From contig CAVSMD010000003.1 in NCBI GenBank assembly GCA_963728995.1, positions 186,001 through 250,000 of the forward strand: a DNA stretch of 64,000 nt, given 5' to 3'. The translations under genes were made by a program, and so were the position numbers. Positions within the stretch are counted from its first letter, which is position 1, and each line of letters begins with the position of its first letter. A model generated the notes under the pieces. That model was given only the letters and a program-made list of their open reading frames with translations. It was not told the DNA's origin and searched no databases. Below are positions 42,241 through 50,850 of the stretch, in pieces. Source of the DNA: FEN-1219 sp963728995. Its GTDB lineage: Bacteria; Pseudomonadota; Gammaproteobacteria; Steroidobacterales; Rariloculaceae.

Positions 42241-42599
42241 CTAAGATCGGTGCACGCTCTGGGTCTTGTACAAAAACGACAACTGCCGCTCCTGGCGCGC
42301 GATCTTCGCCGGCGTGCGCCCAATGCAGCGCTTCACCGATCGCGTGAGGTGCGCCTGATCGAAGAACCCCGCCTCGTGAACCGTGTCTCGGATCGAGCAG
42401 CCGTTGCTCAAGAGGTTCGTCGCGAACCGCGCGCGCTCGATCTGCCGCAAGACGGAGTGCGTCATTCCGGTGACCTGCAGTGGCGTTGGGTGCTCGAGGC
42501 CACGGACAGGAACAACCCGCTACCCTCGCTGTGGCACCGCCACACCCGTTCAACGAACGGCGAGTCCGAGGGACGGTTCGCATCGAACTGGATGAACAT
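42241..42599 (-). pseudogene. AraC family regulator with large internal deletion
   Basis: The N-terminal piece, MFIQFDANRPSDSPFVERVWRCHSEGSGLFLSVASS, matches the beginning of DUF6597-type AraC regulators. After ~40 residues the frame closes, and in another frame the C-terminal helix-turn-helix follows at once: IERARFATNLLSNGCSIRDTVHEAGFFDQAHLTRSVKRCIGRTPAKI. About 150-200 residues expected between are absent. So this is a decayed regulator, divergent neighbour unclear. Confidence 0.7.
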
Positions 42600-42654
42600 G
42601 CGCTCGATCTTCGCACAGCGTTGCGGGCTGTCTAGAGGTTCATCGCCGTCCGGT

Positions 42655-43236
42655 CTACCTCTCCTGGAGTCCTTTCCCGGTCAAAATCCTGGACCGATAC
42701 TTCTCGATGCGCGCCACCCGCGTCTTCGATTGTTTAGCATCGGAGAAATGTAAAACATATCCACGTTTACGTCCCGGCGTTAACTTCTCGAAGGCAGCTC
42801 TTAGCGGTGCATCTTCGGCAAACTTGTCGACAAGCTCTTCGGGGTACTGCAAGTCCGACGCCTTTTCGACTTTCAGGCCTGCCCTTTCGACCTCGATCGC
42901 TTCACGGATGTAATCTTTGACGCTCTTCGCCATCTTCGCCACGTCCTGAACACTGGTGAAACGCATGCGATATCCGCCACGCGAGTTCGCGCCTTGCACT
43001 TCCAGAACGTTGTCCGGATCTTTCAGCAGCGCCCCTTTGAAGAACAAAAGCGCGAGGAAACCCTTCATTCTCTGGATGATGCAGATGTTCTTGCCGTCAT
43101 GGGTGTAGCAGGCTTTCCCCCACTTCAACTCTTCGGTCAGGCCAGCTCTCAAAACAATCTTTCTGAGCTCGTTCGCTTCTTGCCGCCACAGTCTGGCGCT
43201 GCCGAACAATTTGTTTAGCTTGGAATTTTCGTTCAT
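42655..43236 (-). CDS. YdeI/OmpD-associated family protein (DUF1801)
   Basis: A 193-residue protein: LWRQEANELRKIVLRAGLTEELKWGKACYTHDGKNICIIQRMKGFLALLFFKGALLKDP is a DUF1801 domain, and the C-terminal EELVDKFAEDAPLRAAFEKLTPGRKRGYVLHFSDAKQSKTRVARIEKY is the OmdA-like tail. Both occur together in YdeI. Function unclear. ATG 43236 chosen (MNENSKLNKL); upstream codons are unlike protein. Confidence 0.88.
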   Translation of the reverse strand: MNENSKLNKLFGSARLWRQEANELRKIVLRAGLTEELKWGKACYTHDGKNICIIQRMKGFLALLFFKGALLKDPDNVLEVQGANSRGGYRMRFTSVQDVAKMAKSVKDYIREAIEVERAGLKVEKASDLQYPEELVDKFAEDAPLRAAFEKLTPGRKRGYVLHFSDAKQSKTRVARIEKYRSRILTGKGLQER

Positions 43237-43294
43237 TTGGTTTGTGGCGCAACTCCTCCGCCGGGAGACGATGACCGCTTCGGCATCGACAGGT

Positions 43295-43351
43295 GGCCTT
43301 GGTGACTCTACCGAGGAATGTCCGCTTTCGCGGCCACGAGACGTCACAACG
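43295..43351. repeat. Dispersed intergenic repeat copy
   Basis: GGCCTTGGTGACTCTACCG, AGGAATGTCCGCTTTCGCGG, ACGAGACGTCACAACG: complete three-block copy between the YdeI-like gene and the second PIN toxin gene. It is the rightmost copy seen. Confidence 0.65.
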
Positions 43352-43363
43352 TTTACCCGCGGG

Positions 43364-43762
43364 TTACTTCAGCAACTCGAACTGCGGCAACTTGGCCGCG
43401 GCCCGGTCGAACGTCACGGTCTTGCTACCTCCGAGTGAGGCCACCCACCGGCCAATCAGCGCGTCGCTGAAATCCGCGGTGGCTTGGCGCCAGTCCCTCA
43501 AGGCCTGCCAAACCACTTCGGCCTCCTCCACAACCACTTGCCGGGAGGCCAACAGCCCTTCGATGACCGATTCGATTCGTGCCCGATCGGCCTGGTAACA
43601 CTCGGCGAGTACCCAGACGATCTCGCACAACGTCACTGCGGTGATGAGACCGGGGTTGTCGGGGTTGAGGCTGCGCTCGATCAGCCTGGTGGCGGCCAGC
43701 GCCTGCGCTGGGTCGTCTTGTACCAGGTAACGAACGACGACATTGGTGTCGAGACCTATCAA
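43364..43762 (-). CDS. PIN-domain toxin (VapC-like)
   Basis: A 132-residue PIN RNase: D5 in MIGLDTNVVVRYLVQDD, Glu in TLCEIVWVL, Asp in FSDALIGRW, Asp in TVTFDRAA, the four-acid set expected for activity. TTG start overlaps the antitoxin stop by TTGA. Second toxin of this class in the accessory segment. Confidence 0.9.
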   Translation of the reverse strand: MIGLDTNVVVRYLVQDDPAQALAATRLIERSLNPDNPGLITAVTLCEIVWVLAECYQADRARIESVIEGLLASRQVVVEEAEVVWQALRDWRQATADFSDALIGRWVASLGGSKTVTFDRAAAKLPQFELLK

Positions 43763-43998
43763 CGCCGTCCGCCCATGCGCGCGATGGCGCGCCCCATCTG
43801 CTCGACCGTCACGGGTTTGGCCGGCTTGGGAATTACGCCCTTTAAGTGGCGAACGTCGCGTGTGGCCGCCACGAGCTGAAATACTCCGGGCTCGGTTTCG
43901 ACGAACTCGACCTTGTCACCCGCATCGAGACCGAGGCGATCGCGAACCGCCTTGGGCAGCGTAATTTGGCCTTTGCTTGTCACGGTTGCTGTGGCCAC
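43759..43998 (-). CDS. AbrB/MazE-type antitoxin
   Basis: A 79-residue swapped-hairpin DNA-binding protein: TATVTSKGQITLPKAVRDRLGLDAGDKVEFVETEPGVFQLVAA, then a short C-terminal tail (PKPAKPVTVEQMGRAIARMG) that would bind the PIN toxin. GTG start 43998. Co-translated with the toxin. Confidence 0.9.
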   Translation of the reverse strand: MATATVTSKGQITLPKAVRDRLGLDAGDKVEFVETEPGVFQLVAATRDVRHLKGVIPKPAKPVTVEQMGRAIARMGGRR

Positions 43999-44197
43999 GA
44001 GCCTTCCTTACCGATTAGTCGATTCCTTACTTACTGCTAAGGATGCCGCATCCGGACCGGGCTAGCAATACCGCGTTGAGGGCAAGCAACGTCGAGATCG
44101 ACGGGCGGATCGAGGTCGAGCGACCGTAGGGAATCCGCCGAACGGCATCAGGATGGAATTGTATCGCCCACTCCGCGGCCGATTTGCCACCGCGCCC

Positions 44198-46708
44198 CTA
44201 CTCCGCCTTCAGCGTCTCCACCGGATTGATCGCCGCCGCGCGGCGCGCCGGCAGATAGCTCGCGAGCGCCGCGGCCGCCGACGATCACGCCGAGCGCTAT
44301 CGCGTAGGCCACAGGGTCCGTCGGCGCCACGCCGAACAGCAGCGAGGACAAGAGCCGGGTCACGCCAAGCGCCGCCACCAGCCCGATCGCCAGGCCCACG
44401 CCCGCCAGCATCAAGCCGTGCCGCAGGAACAGCCCGTGCACCTCGTGCTGCTGCGCGCCCAGCGCTAGCCGGATGCCGATCTCGCGCGTGCGCTGGGAGA
44501 CCACGTACGCAATCACGCCGTAGATGCCGAGCAGGCCCAGCGCGAGCGCCATGCCGCCCGCGATCGCGAGCATCACGAGCGCGAACGACGTGCGCGCCAG
44601 CGAGCCGGCGTACAGCGTCTCCATCGTGCGCTCGAGCGCAATCGGCACGCTCGAGTTCACGGACCACACCGCGTTGCGGATCTCGGTGACGAGGCTGGCC
44701 GCGCCCGCGCGCTGGCTGCGAATCACGAACGCGACGGGCGGCATGCCCATGAGCGGACGGCCGAGCGCGTTCGCCATCAGCACCGGCACGTACACGAGGC
44801 TGGTGGCTTGCGTGTACAGCGAATCGTCCTTCGAGCTCTGCACCACGCCGATCACCTCGCGCCAGGCGTCCGTGGGGCTCGGCGTGCGAATCCGCATGCC
44901 GAGCGCAGCCGCGGGCGCGGCCGCGAGCTCGCGGGCAAAGCTCCTCGGAGATCAGCGCCACGCGGCCGCCTGCGTCGATGTCGTTCCAGGTCATGTCGCG
45001 CCCCGCGACGATCCGCGTGCCCATGGCCGCGAGGTAGCCCGGCGACACGGGCTTCACCCGGCGCGGCGGCGGCGTGCCGCCGTCGGCGGGCGGCCGGCCT
45101 TCCACGGCGATCGGCGCGTCGAGGATGAACGGCGCGCCCTCCATCGGCAGCGTGGCCGTGAAGGCCACCGACTCCACACCGGGCAGCGCCGCGATGGCGT
45201 CCTGGATCTCGTGCTGCAGGCGCGTAGACGCCTGCGCGTCGCGAAACAGCTCGTTCGGTGGCCAGGTGCGCACCGTCTGAATCGTGCCCGGATCCACGAA
45301 GCCGGCATCCACGTTGCGCAGCGCCTCGAACGTGCGAATCATCAGCACCGCGCTCACCACCAGCACGAGCGCGAGCGCCACCTGCACCACCACCAGCGTG
45401 TTGCGCGCCCGCGCACGCTCGCGGCCCGCGCTGGCGCCGCGCGAGGCGCCGAGCGCGCCCGCATCCGCGTGCACCGCGTGCTTCAATGCCGTGAGCGAGC
45501 CGAACACGAGCGTGGAGAGCAGCGCCATGGCGGCGGTGAACAGCAGCACCGGCGGATACACGGCAATCTCGCCAAGCCGCGGCAGGTTGCTCGGCCCGAG
45601 CGAGACGAGCACCTCGATGCCTGCGTAGGCGAGCACCAAGCCGAGCGCACCGCCCAATGCGGCGATCACCAGGCTCTCGATGAACAGCTCGCGTGCAATG
45701 CGCGCGGGCACGGCGCCGAGCGCCGCGCGCACGGCGAACTCCTGCCGCCGCGCGTCCGCCCGCACGAGCATCAGGTTCGCGATGTTCGCGCAGGCCACCA
45801 GCAGCACCGCACCGATGGCGCCCATCAGCACCCACAGCGTGCTCGCGACGCTGCCGACGAGATCGTCCTTCAGCGGCTGCACGGACGAGCCCACGCGCCA
45901 GTTCTGAATGGCCTCGCGCGTCACACCCGGCGCCATGGGCCAGGCGTTGCGCCCAGATCGGCAGCATGCGCTCGATATCGGCGCGCGCCTGCTCCGGCGT
46001 GACGCCGGGTTTCAGGCGCCCCAGCGCGTTCTCCCCGCCGAAGCTGACGATGGAGGCGTTCGCCGGATCGAGCGGTATGGCAACGATGATTTCCGGCTGC
46101 GGCTGCAGATTAAGGAAGCGAAAGTCCCGCGGCATGATGCCGACGACCTGCGACGGGCGCCCGTCGATCAAGAGCTGGCGCCCGAGCGCCGACTCTTCGC
46201 CGCTGAAGCGGCTCTGCCAGAACGCATACGACAGGATGACGGGCGCCAGCCCCTCGGGTGCGGGCCCCTCCTCCTGCGCCGTGAACCAGCGACCGCGCAG
46301 CGGCTGCACGCCGAGCGCCTGCAGCAACCCGTCCGTGACGCGCAGCGAGCGCAGCCGCACCGTCTCACCATTGCTCGTGAGCGTTTGCCCGCCGTCGCCC
46401 CACAGGCCGATATCGACGAACGTGCGGTTCTCCTTCCGGTACGTGAAAAACATGGCCGGCGACGAGCCGAGATCGGGGACGCCGAGGCCCGGGGCGGGGT
46501 GCCGGATGCGCACGAGCTCTGCCGCGTTTGGGAATGGGAGGGGCTTGATGAGCACCGAATAGACGACGCTGAAGATGGCCGTGGTGGCGCCGATGCCGAG
46601 GGCGAGGGTGAGGACGGCGGCGATGGTGAAGGCGGGGCGGCGCGGGAGGCCGCGCAGGGCGTGGCGGAGGTCGCGGGCGAGTGATTCCAGGAAACCGGCG
46701 ATTTTCAT
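44198..46708 (-). pseudogene. MacB/FtsX-type (ADOP) permease with three single-base insertions
   Basis: A full-length permease of ~836 residues in four frame segments. N-terminal: LESLARDLRHALRGLPRRPAFTIAAVLTLALGIGATTAIFSVVYS; then the MacB core; FtsX 1 LLVACANIANLMLVRADARRQEFAVRAALGA; second core; FtsX 2 SQRTREIGIRLALGA; ending YLPARRAAAINPVETLKAE (stop 44198-44200). One extra base at each of about 45944 (...IWAQ/AWPMAPG), 44935 (...ISEE/FARELAAA) and 44280 (...IVG/AAALASYL) breaks the frame; all conserved motifs survive. Three insertions in a gene this well kept suggest sequence error or very recent loss. Sigma-54 promoter upstream. Confidence 0.88.
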
Positions 46709-46751
46709 GTGATCGATCTCCTCGCGGGGGTCCCGCGCCCGAGACTCACTC

Positions 46752-46768
46752 TGCTACGTTCGTGCCAA
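46752..46768 (-). promoter_or_regulatory. Sigma-54 (-24/-12) promoter of the ADOP permease
   Basis: Minus strand: TTGGCACG-AACG-TAGCA; -24 block 8 of 8, -12 block 4 of 5 against TTGCW. It is 44 bp upstream of the start codon. Confidence 0.7.
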
Positions 46769-46864
46769 TGTGGCGGCGTGGAGCAACTCGTTGATTTAGC
46801 AAAACCACTGGGAGGAGCGACGACACCGCCACCCGCAAAGTTGTCGCAAGTCCGCACACGGAGA

Positions 46865-46900
46865 TCCCAATTGCGGGACCGACGCACCTGGCTGTTCAGG
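46865..46900. promoter_or_regulatory. Dyads upstream of the sigma-54 promoter
   Basis: TCCCA-ATTG-CGGGA (46865-46878), a near-perfect dyad with a 4-bp spacer, and CCTG-GCTGTT-CAGG (46887-46900), centred 22 bp further upstream. The first resembles those at 19861 and 32544. About 104 bp upstream of the promoter. Candidate enhancer-binding protein sites. Confidence 0.45.
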
Positions 46901-47071
46901 ACGACCCGACGGCTCCGCCTGAATTCACTGCCGACGCCTGCGCAACGGTGCATTGACCTCCGCATTGCGAACACCGTGCCCTGAGCGAACGCAGTCGCCG
47001 CAGCCCCCTGTCTGCATTGCGCTATCGGCCCTAGCCACGCTTCGAGAATCGCCACTCGAAGTCGTCTTCTC

Positions 47072-49924
47072 TCACGAGCCGCTCGGGCGACGACCTATAT
47101 TTAGAACGTCAGACGTCACCACCGTCTCCCCCACAAACTCCCCCAACCTCCGATAACTCTCCCACTGCGCCTCATCGAAGAACTGATCCGCCGTCGTCTC
47201 GTGCGGGAAGTCCAGATGCTGCGCGTGGTACTGCAGCACGTCCGCGGGCTCGCGCCCCGTGAGCGAGGCCTTCACGTACACGATGTAGCCCTTCGAGCCG
47301 TCGCGATACGCCACCGTCGCGAGTGCGGCGTGCGCGCGCGAGTACTGCCGTCGATCGGCCGGCGCCGAGAACGCCGCGCGCACGCCGTCCTTCGCGTTCC
47401 ACCAGCCGCGGCGCAGCCGCTCGAGCGAGGTGAACACGTCGAGCTTCGAGGCCTCCATCGCCTCGGTCTCGTCGAGAAACCGGATCTCGGCGCCGAAGTC
47501 GAGCCGCGCTTTGCGGATCAGCTCCGAGAGGCCGGGGAACGCGAAGTCGGGATCGGCCTCGGCGTCGATCAGCACGATCAGCGGCAGCTTGCGGCGGATC
47601 AGCTCGTAGCCGGCCAGGTTCTCGAAGTGGCCGCCGTCGGTCAGGTTCCACAGGCGAATGCCGGTGCCGCGCAGCCGTGCCACGCACTCCGAAAGCAGGC
47701 CGCGGTACACGGGCAGCAGCGGCCCGGTCCAGCCGCGCCCCAAGCCACTGTCCCACCAGTAGCCGAGCCGCACGTTCGCGAACGTGGCGAGCAGCGCCAG
47801 CGGCACCGTGGTGCGCGCGCCGAGCGCGGACGAGAACGCCGCACCGGAGATGCTCACCCAGCGGCCCAGCGTCATCACCTCGGGCGCGGCGCCGAGGCGC
47901 TTCGCGTCGAACACGGCGTGGCCGTCGGCCGGCCGCGCGATGAAGCCCTGCGCTGCTCGTCGGCGATCAGATGGTGGCGCACGCCCACGCTGAAGCCGCC
48001 GGGGCCCACGGCCAGCGGCACGCCCTTGCGGTCCTGGATCTGCACGCCGGTGCGGTTGTCCAGCGTCTCGTTGATCGTCACGTTCACGAGATGCAGCGGC
48101 GCGCCCTTATCGGCGTTGCCGCGTGCGGCCTCGGCCGGCGCTTCCGCGGAAGCGCGCGGCGCGCGCGTGAACAGCGAGCGCACGGCGTGCACGCCGCCGG
48201 CGAAGAACTCGCGCACGCGCGTCCGTGTGCCCGCGCGTGCGCTTCGGCCGCGGCCAGTTCCAGTAGCGATCGGACGGCACGTCGTCGCCGCGGATCACCT
48301 CCGTGACGTGCGCGGCGTCGTTGTCGAGCCGCTCGCGGTTCGAGGCACCGAGGTACGCGCGCGCGAGCCGCTGCGCGTAGAACGCATGCAGCGACGACGC
48401 GTTCAGCAGCGTGCGCACGCTGCCGATCGCCAGCACGAAGAGGAAAAGCAGCAACAGCACACGGCCCGTAAAAACGGGGCTGCGGACCGTGGTGGCGGGG
48501 GTCGTTGCCACTGACTGCTGTTGCTGCTGAATCGGCCGCAAGGTTTGCCGACCGTCGCCCTCGGCGGTCAGCACCAAGGCGTTCGCGTCCGTGATGCGCA
48601 CGGGTGCGGCGGCGAACAGCGCGTCGGCGTACGGCGGCTTCGCGCCCTGCCACGCGACGGCATGCGACACGGCGTTCAGCGTCACGAGCCACGCGCCGAG
48701 CACGAGCACCGCCACGGCCCAGCTCACGAGCGACAGCGGCACGCGCACGCGCTTGCCGCGCCCCTCGCCGCCCAGGAATACGAGCAGCTGCCGGCCGAAC
48801 GCCGCCACGCCGCCGAACGTGGCGAGCACGCCCGCGAGCGCCGTCGTGAGCTTCGTGAACCCGCCGGCGGAGAACAGCGCGTACGCCGTGGCGCCCAGGC
48901 TGTCGACGCCGGCCACCACGGCCACGACCACGATCGCGACCAGCGCGCGCTTCGACCAGCGCGTGAGCCGGTTGCGCGCCAGGCTCGCGTCGGCCACGGC
49001 GCGCTGCATGTCGATGAGGCGCAGCAGCCCGAGCAGCCAGTTGAAGATGCCCCGCGGGTTCGCGAGCAGCGACCACACGACGGTCGCAAGCGCCACCACG
49101 GCGAACGCGGCCATGGCGATCGTGCTCGGCGGCCACGCGCCATCCGGGCTGCGCGGCGGAATCCAGCCGGCGCCCCACGCGAGCGCGATCAGCGCGAGCA
49201 CCACCACGTCCGTGCGTCGGAACAGCTGGCGCTTCGACAGCGGCAGCGCAATCACCCAGTACGCCCACGCGCTCGGCAGCGCCCACAGCGCCACGAGCGG
49301 CAGCAGCCACACGAACCACGGGCTGTGCACGACGAGCCGGGTCGGCAGCGCGGCCGCCGCGCCGTACAGCGCCGCGAACACGGGCTGCAGGCGTTGATCC
49401 GCGTATTGCAGCGCGACGAACGCCGCGAGCACGGCCAGCACCAGCACCGTCTGCACGGCGAGCCAGTTGCGCAGCGTGACGGTGATCAGCGCCAGCAGAT
49501 CGCCCGAGCCGCGCGGTGCGAGGTAGCGGCCGTTGTCGCGCAGGAAGCGGAACGTGGTCTGGCCCTTGGCCGGGTGCTCGTCGCCGCGCAGCACGGCGGC
49601 GGCATCGGCCACGTTGCGCACGTGCGCGCGCGTGAAGAGCGCGCCCAGGAAGCTGCCGAAGTACCCGCCGCCGGACACGGTGGAGAGAAAGTCGATGCGC
49701 GCGAGCAGCTCGCCGCCGTCACGCTTCCTGGCCAGCGCCTGGAAGATGCCGAGGCAAAACGTGGCGCTGCGAATGCCGCCGCCCGAGAGGCCGAAGCCGA
49801 TCCGCGGGCCGTCGGGCGGCAGGCCGCACGCCTGGCGGCGGCGGCGGACGAGCGCGTCCTCGAGCGCGGCGAGCTCGGGCGGGTACGCGCTATCTTCGGC
49901 GGCGGGCGCCGTGTGGGTGCTCAC
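47072..49924 (-). pseudogene. Patatin-like phospholipase with membrane insert, two frameshifts
   Basis: Together ~950 residues. Oxyanion hole GLSGGGIRSA (~46-54), nucleophile in LSTVSGGGYFGS (Ser84), and the catalytic Asp much later in NLTDGGHFENLAGYELI (~763). Between them lies a ~400-residue insert with about ten hydrophobic segments (ALITVTLRNWLAVQTVLVLAVLAAF..., WFVWLLPLVALWALP...). One extra base near 48225-48245 and one missing base near 47945 (after ADEQ, before GFIARPADGHAVFDAKR) break the frame and cancel. Sequence is well conserved in all three segments, so a functional enzyme is possible if these are read errors. Confidence 0.82.
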
Positions 49925-50143
49925 GCTGCATCTCCCCCGTGCAGCCGCCGCCGCGGCGCCGCCGGGCGGAGCGTCGAGCTGCGGGAGGATTGTCGCGCGC
50001 GGCGTGGGCGGTGTCTGTCACCTACATGACAGAGCGGGCACGAAATACCCGCCTTTCGCCCAAATTTGCCTACCGCCCTCCAGCGCCCGTGACGGGATAC
50101 TCTGGCCCACTTCCACGTCTGTATCCCATAGGCTACACTCTAG

Positions 50144-50406
50144 ATGCGCGTTCGGATCACCGAGATCTATCGGGCATGGCTCGATTCCGTACGCGACGAA
50201 CACGCGTGGACCGCTTGGTGCACGGCAACGCGGGAGCGCACCGCAATCTCAAGGGTGGAGTGAGCGAGTTGAAAATCGACTTCGGGGGGTATCGCGTCTA
50301 TTACACGAGGCGAGCGGGCGAATTGATCGTGCTGCTGGCGGGTGGCGACAAATCGACGCAGCGGCAGGACATTGCAACCGCCATCGCGCTGGCCAGAGGA
50401 CTGTAG
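50144..50406 (+). pseudogene. RelE/HigB-type toxin with internal loss and frameshift
   Basis: N-terminal piece MRVRITEIYRAWLDSVRDEHA; then, in another frame, VDRLVHGNAGAHRNLKGGVSELKIDFGGYRVYYTRRAGELIVLLAGGDKSTQRQDIATAIALA. The second part is a classic phage-derived addiction-module killer protein, including the GGDKSTQxxDI ending. Between the pieces, near 50200-50208, the expected ~6 residues (as in HARARIAARVDR) are missing and the frame changes. The partner antitoxin is intact, so only the toxin looks damaged. Confidence 0.75.
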
Positions 50407-50408
50407 TG

Positions 50409-50726
50409 ATGCCCAGGCGCGCCAAGACATCGACACGGAAAACGAAGACGTTGCCGTATGACGTGGCCGCGCAACTGCGGACACCTGCCGAGATGGCGGC
50501 GTACCTCGACGCCTGGCTCAGTGAAGCCCCAGAGGATGTCGCCGGCATCGCACGCGCCTTGGGCGATATCGCGCGCGCGAAGGGGATGTCACGAGTCGCT
50601 CGGGACACGGGGCTCAGCCGAGAGAGCCTATACAAGGCGCTGAGCGAAACGGGTAATCCGAGTCTCGAAACCGTTCTCCGCGTGGCGAAAGCGCTCGGCT
50701 TGCAACTGCGCGCCCGAGCGGCGTAG
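50409..50726 (+). CDS. Addiction module antidote protein (Xre-type)
   Basis: A 105-residue antitoxin: LRTPAEMAAYLDAWLSEAPEDVAGIARALGDIARAKGMSRVARDTGLSRESLYKALSETGNPSLETVLRVAKALGLQLRAR, the HigA-like antidote family that pairs with RelE-type killer proteins, with a helix-turn-helix at ~58-80. ATG 50409 is 2 nt after the toxin stop. Here the toxin is first and antitoxin second, the usual order for this family. Confidence 0.9.
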   Translation: MPRRAKTSTRKTKTLPYDVAAQLRTPAEMAAYLDAWLSEAPEDVAGIARALGDIARAKGMSRVARDTGLSRESLYKALSETGNPSLETVLRVAKALGLQLRARAA

Positions 50727-50850
50727 CCATCCGCCTCCGGGCCGGCGCTTGGCGGCCGCCGCGCCGTTCCGTTAGGATCGAAGCTCACCTGGCCCTCGCC
50801 TTCGAGCACCACGAAACGAACCAACGCTTCGTAAGGGAGACACGCCGACG

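Larger units (their letters stand above)
46709..47071. other. Intergenic region: permease promoter, no gene
   Basis: Apart from the sigma-54 promoter and the dyads described separately, the 363 bp between the permease start and the patatin stop show no gene. The ribosome site AGGAGATCG lies 7 nt from the permease start. Confidence 0.5.

Noticed and set aside
46850..46863. GTCCG-CACA-CGGAG as a second activator site of the permease at 46.7 kb
   Set aside because: It has the right form but lies only 15 bp from the main dyad, off the helical phase of the other loci; kept out of the feature call.
48521..50029. 502-codon plus-strand frame opposite the patatin gene
   Set aside because: Composition of a shadow frame (runs of RH, EQ and RR), no start signal, no domain.
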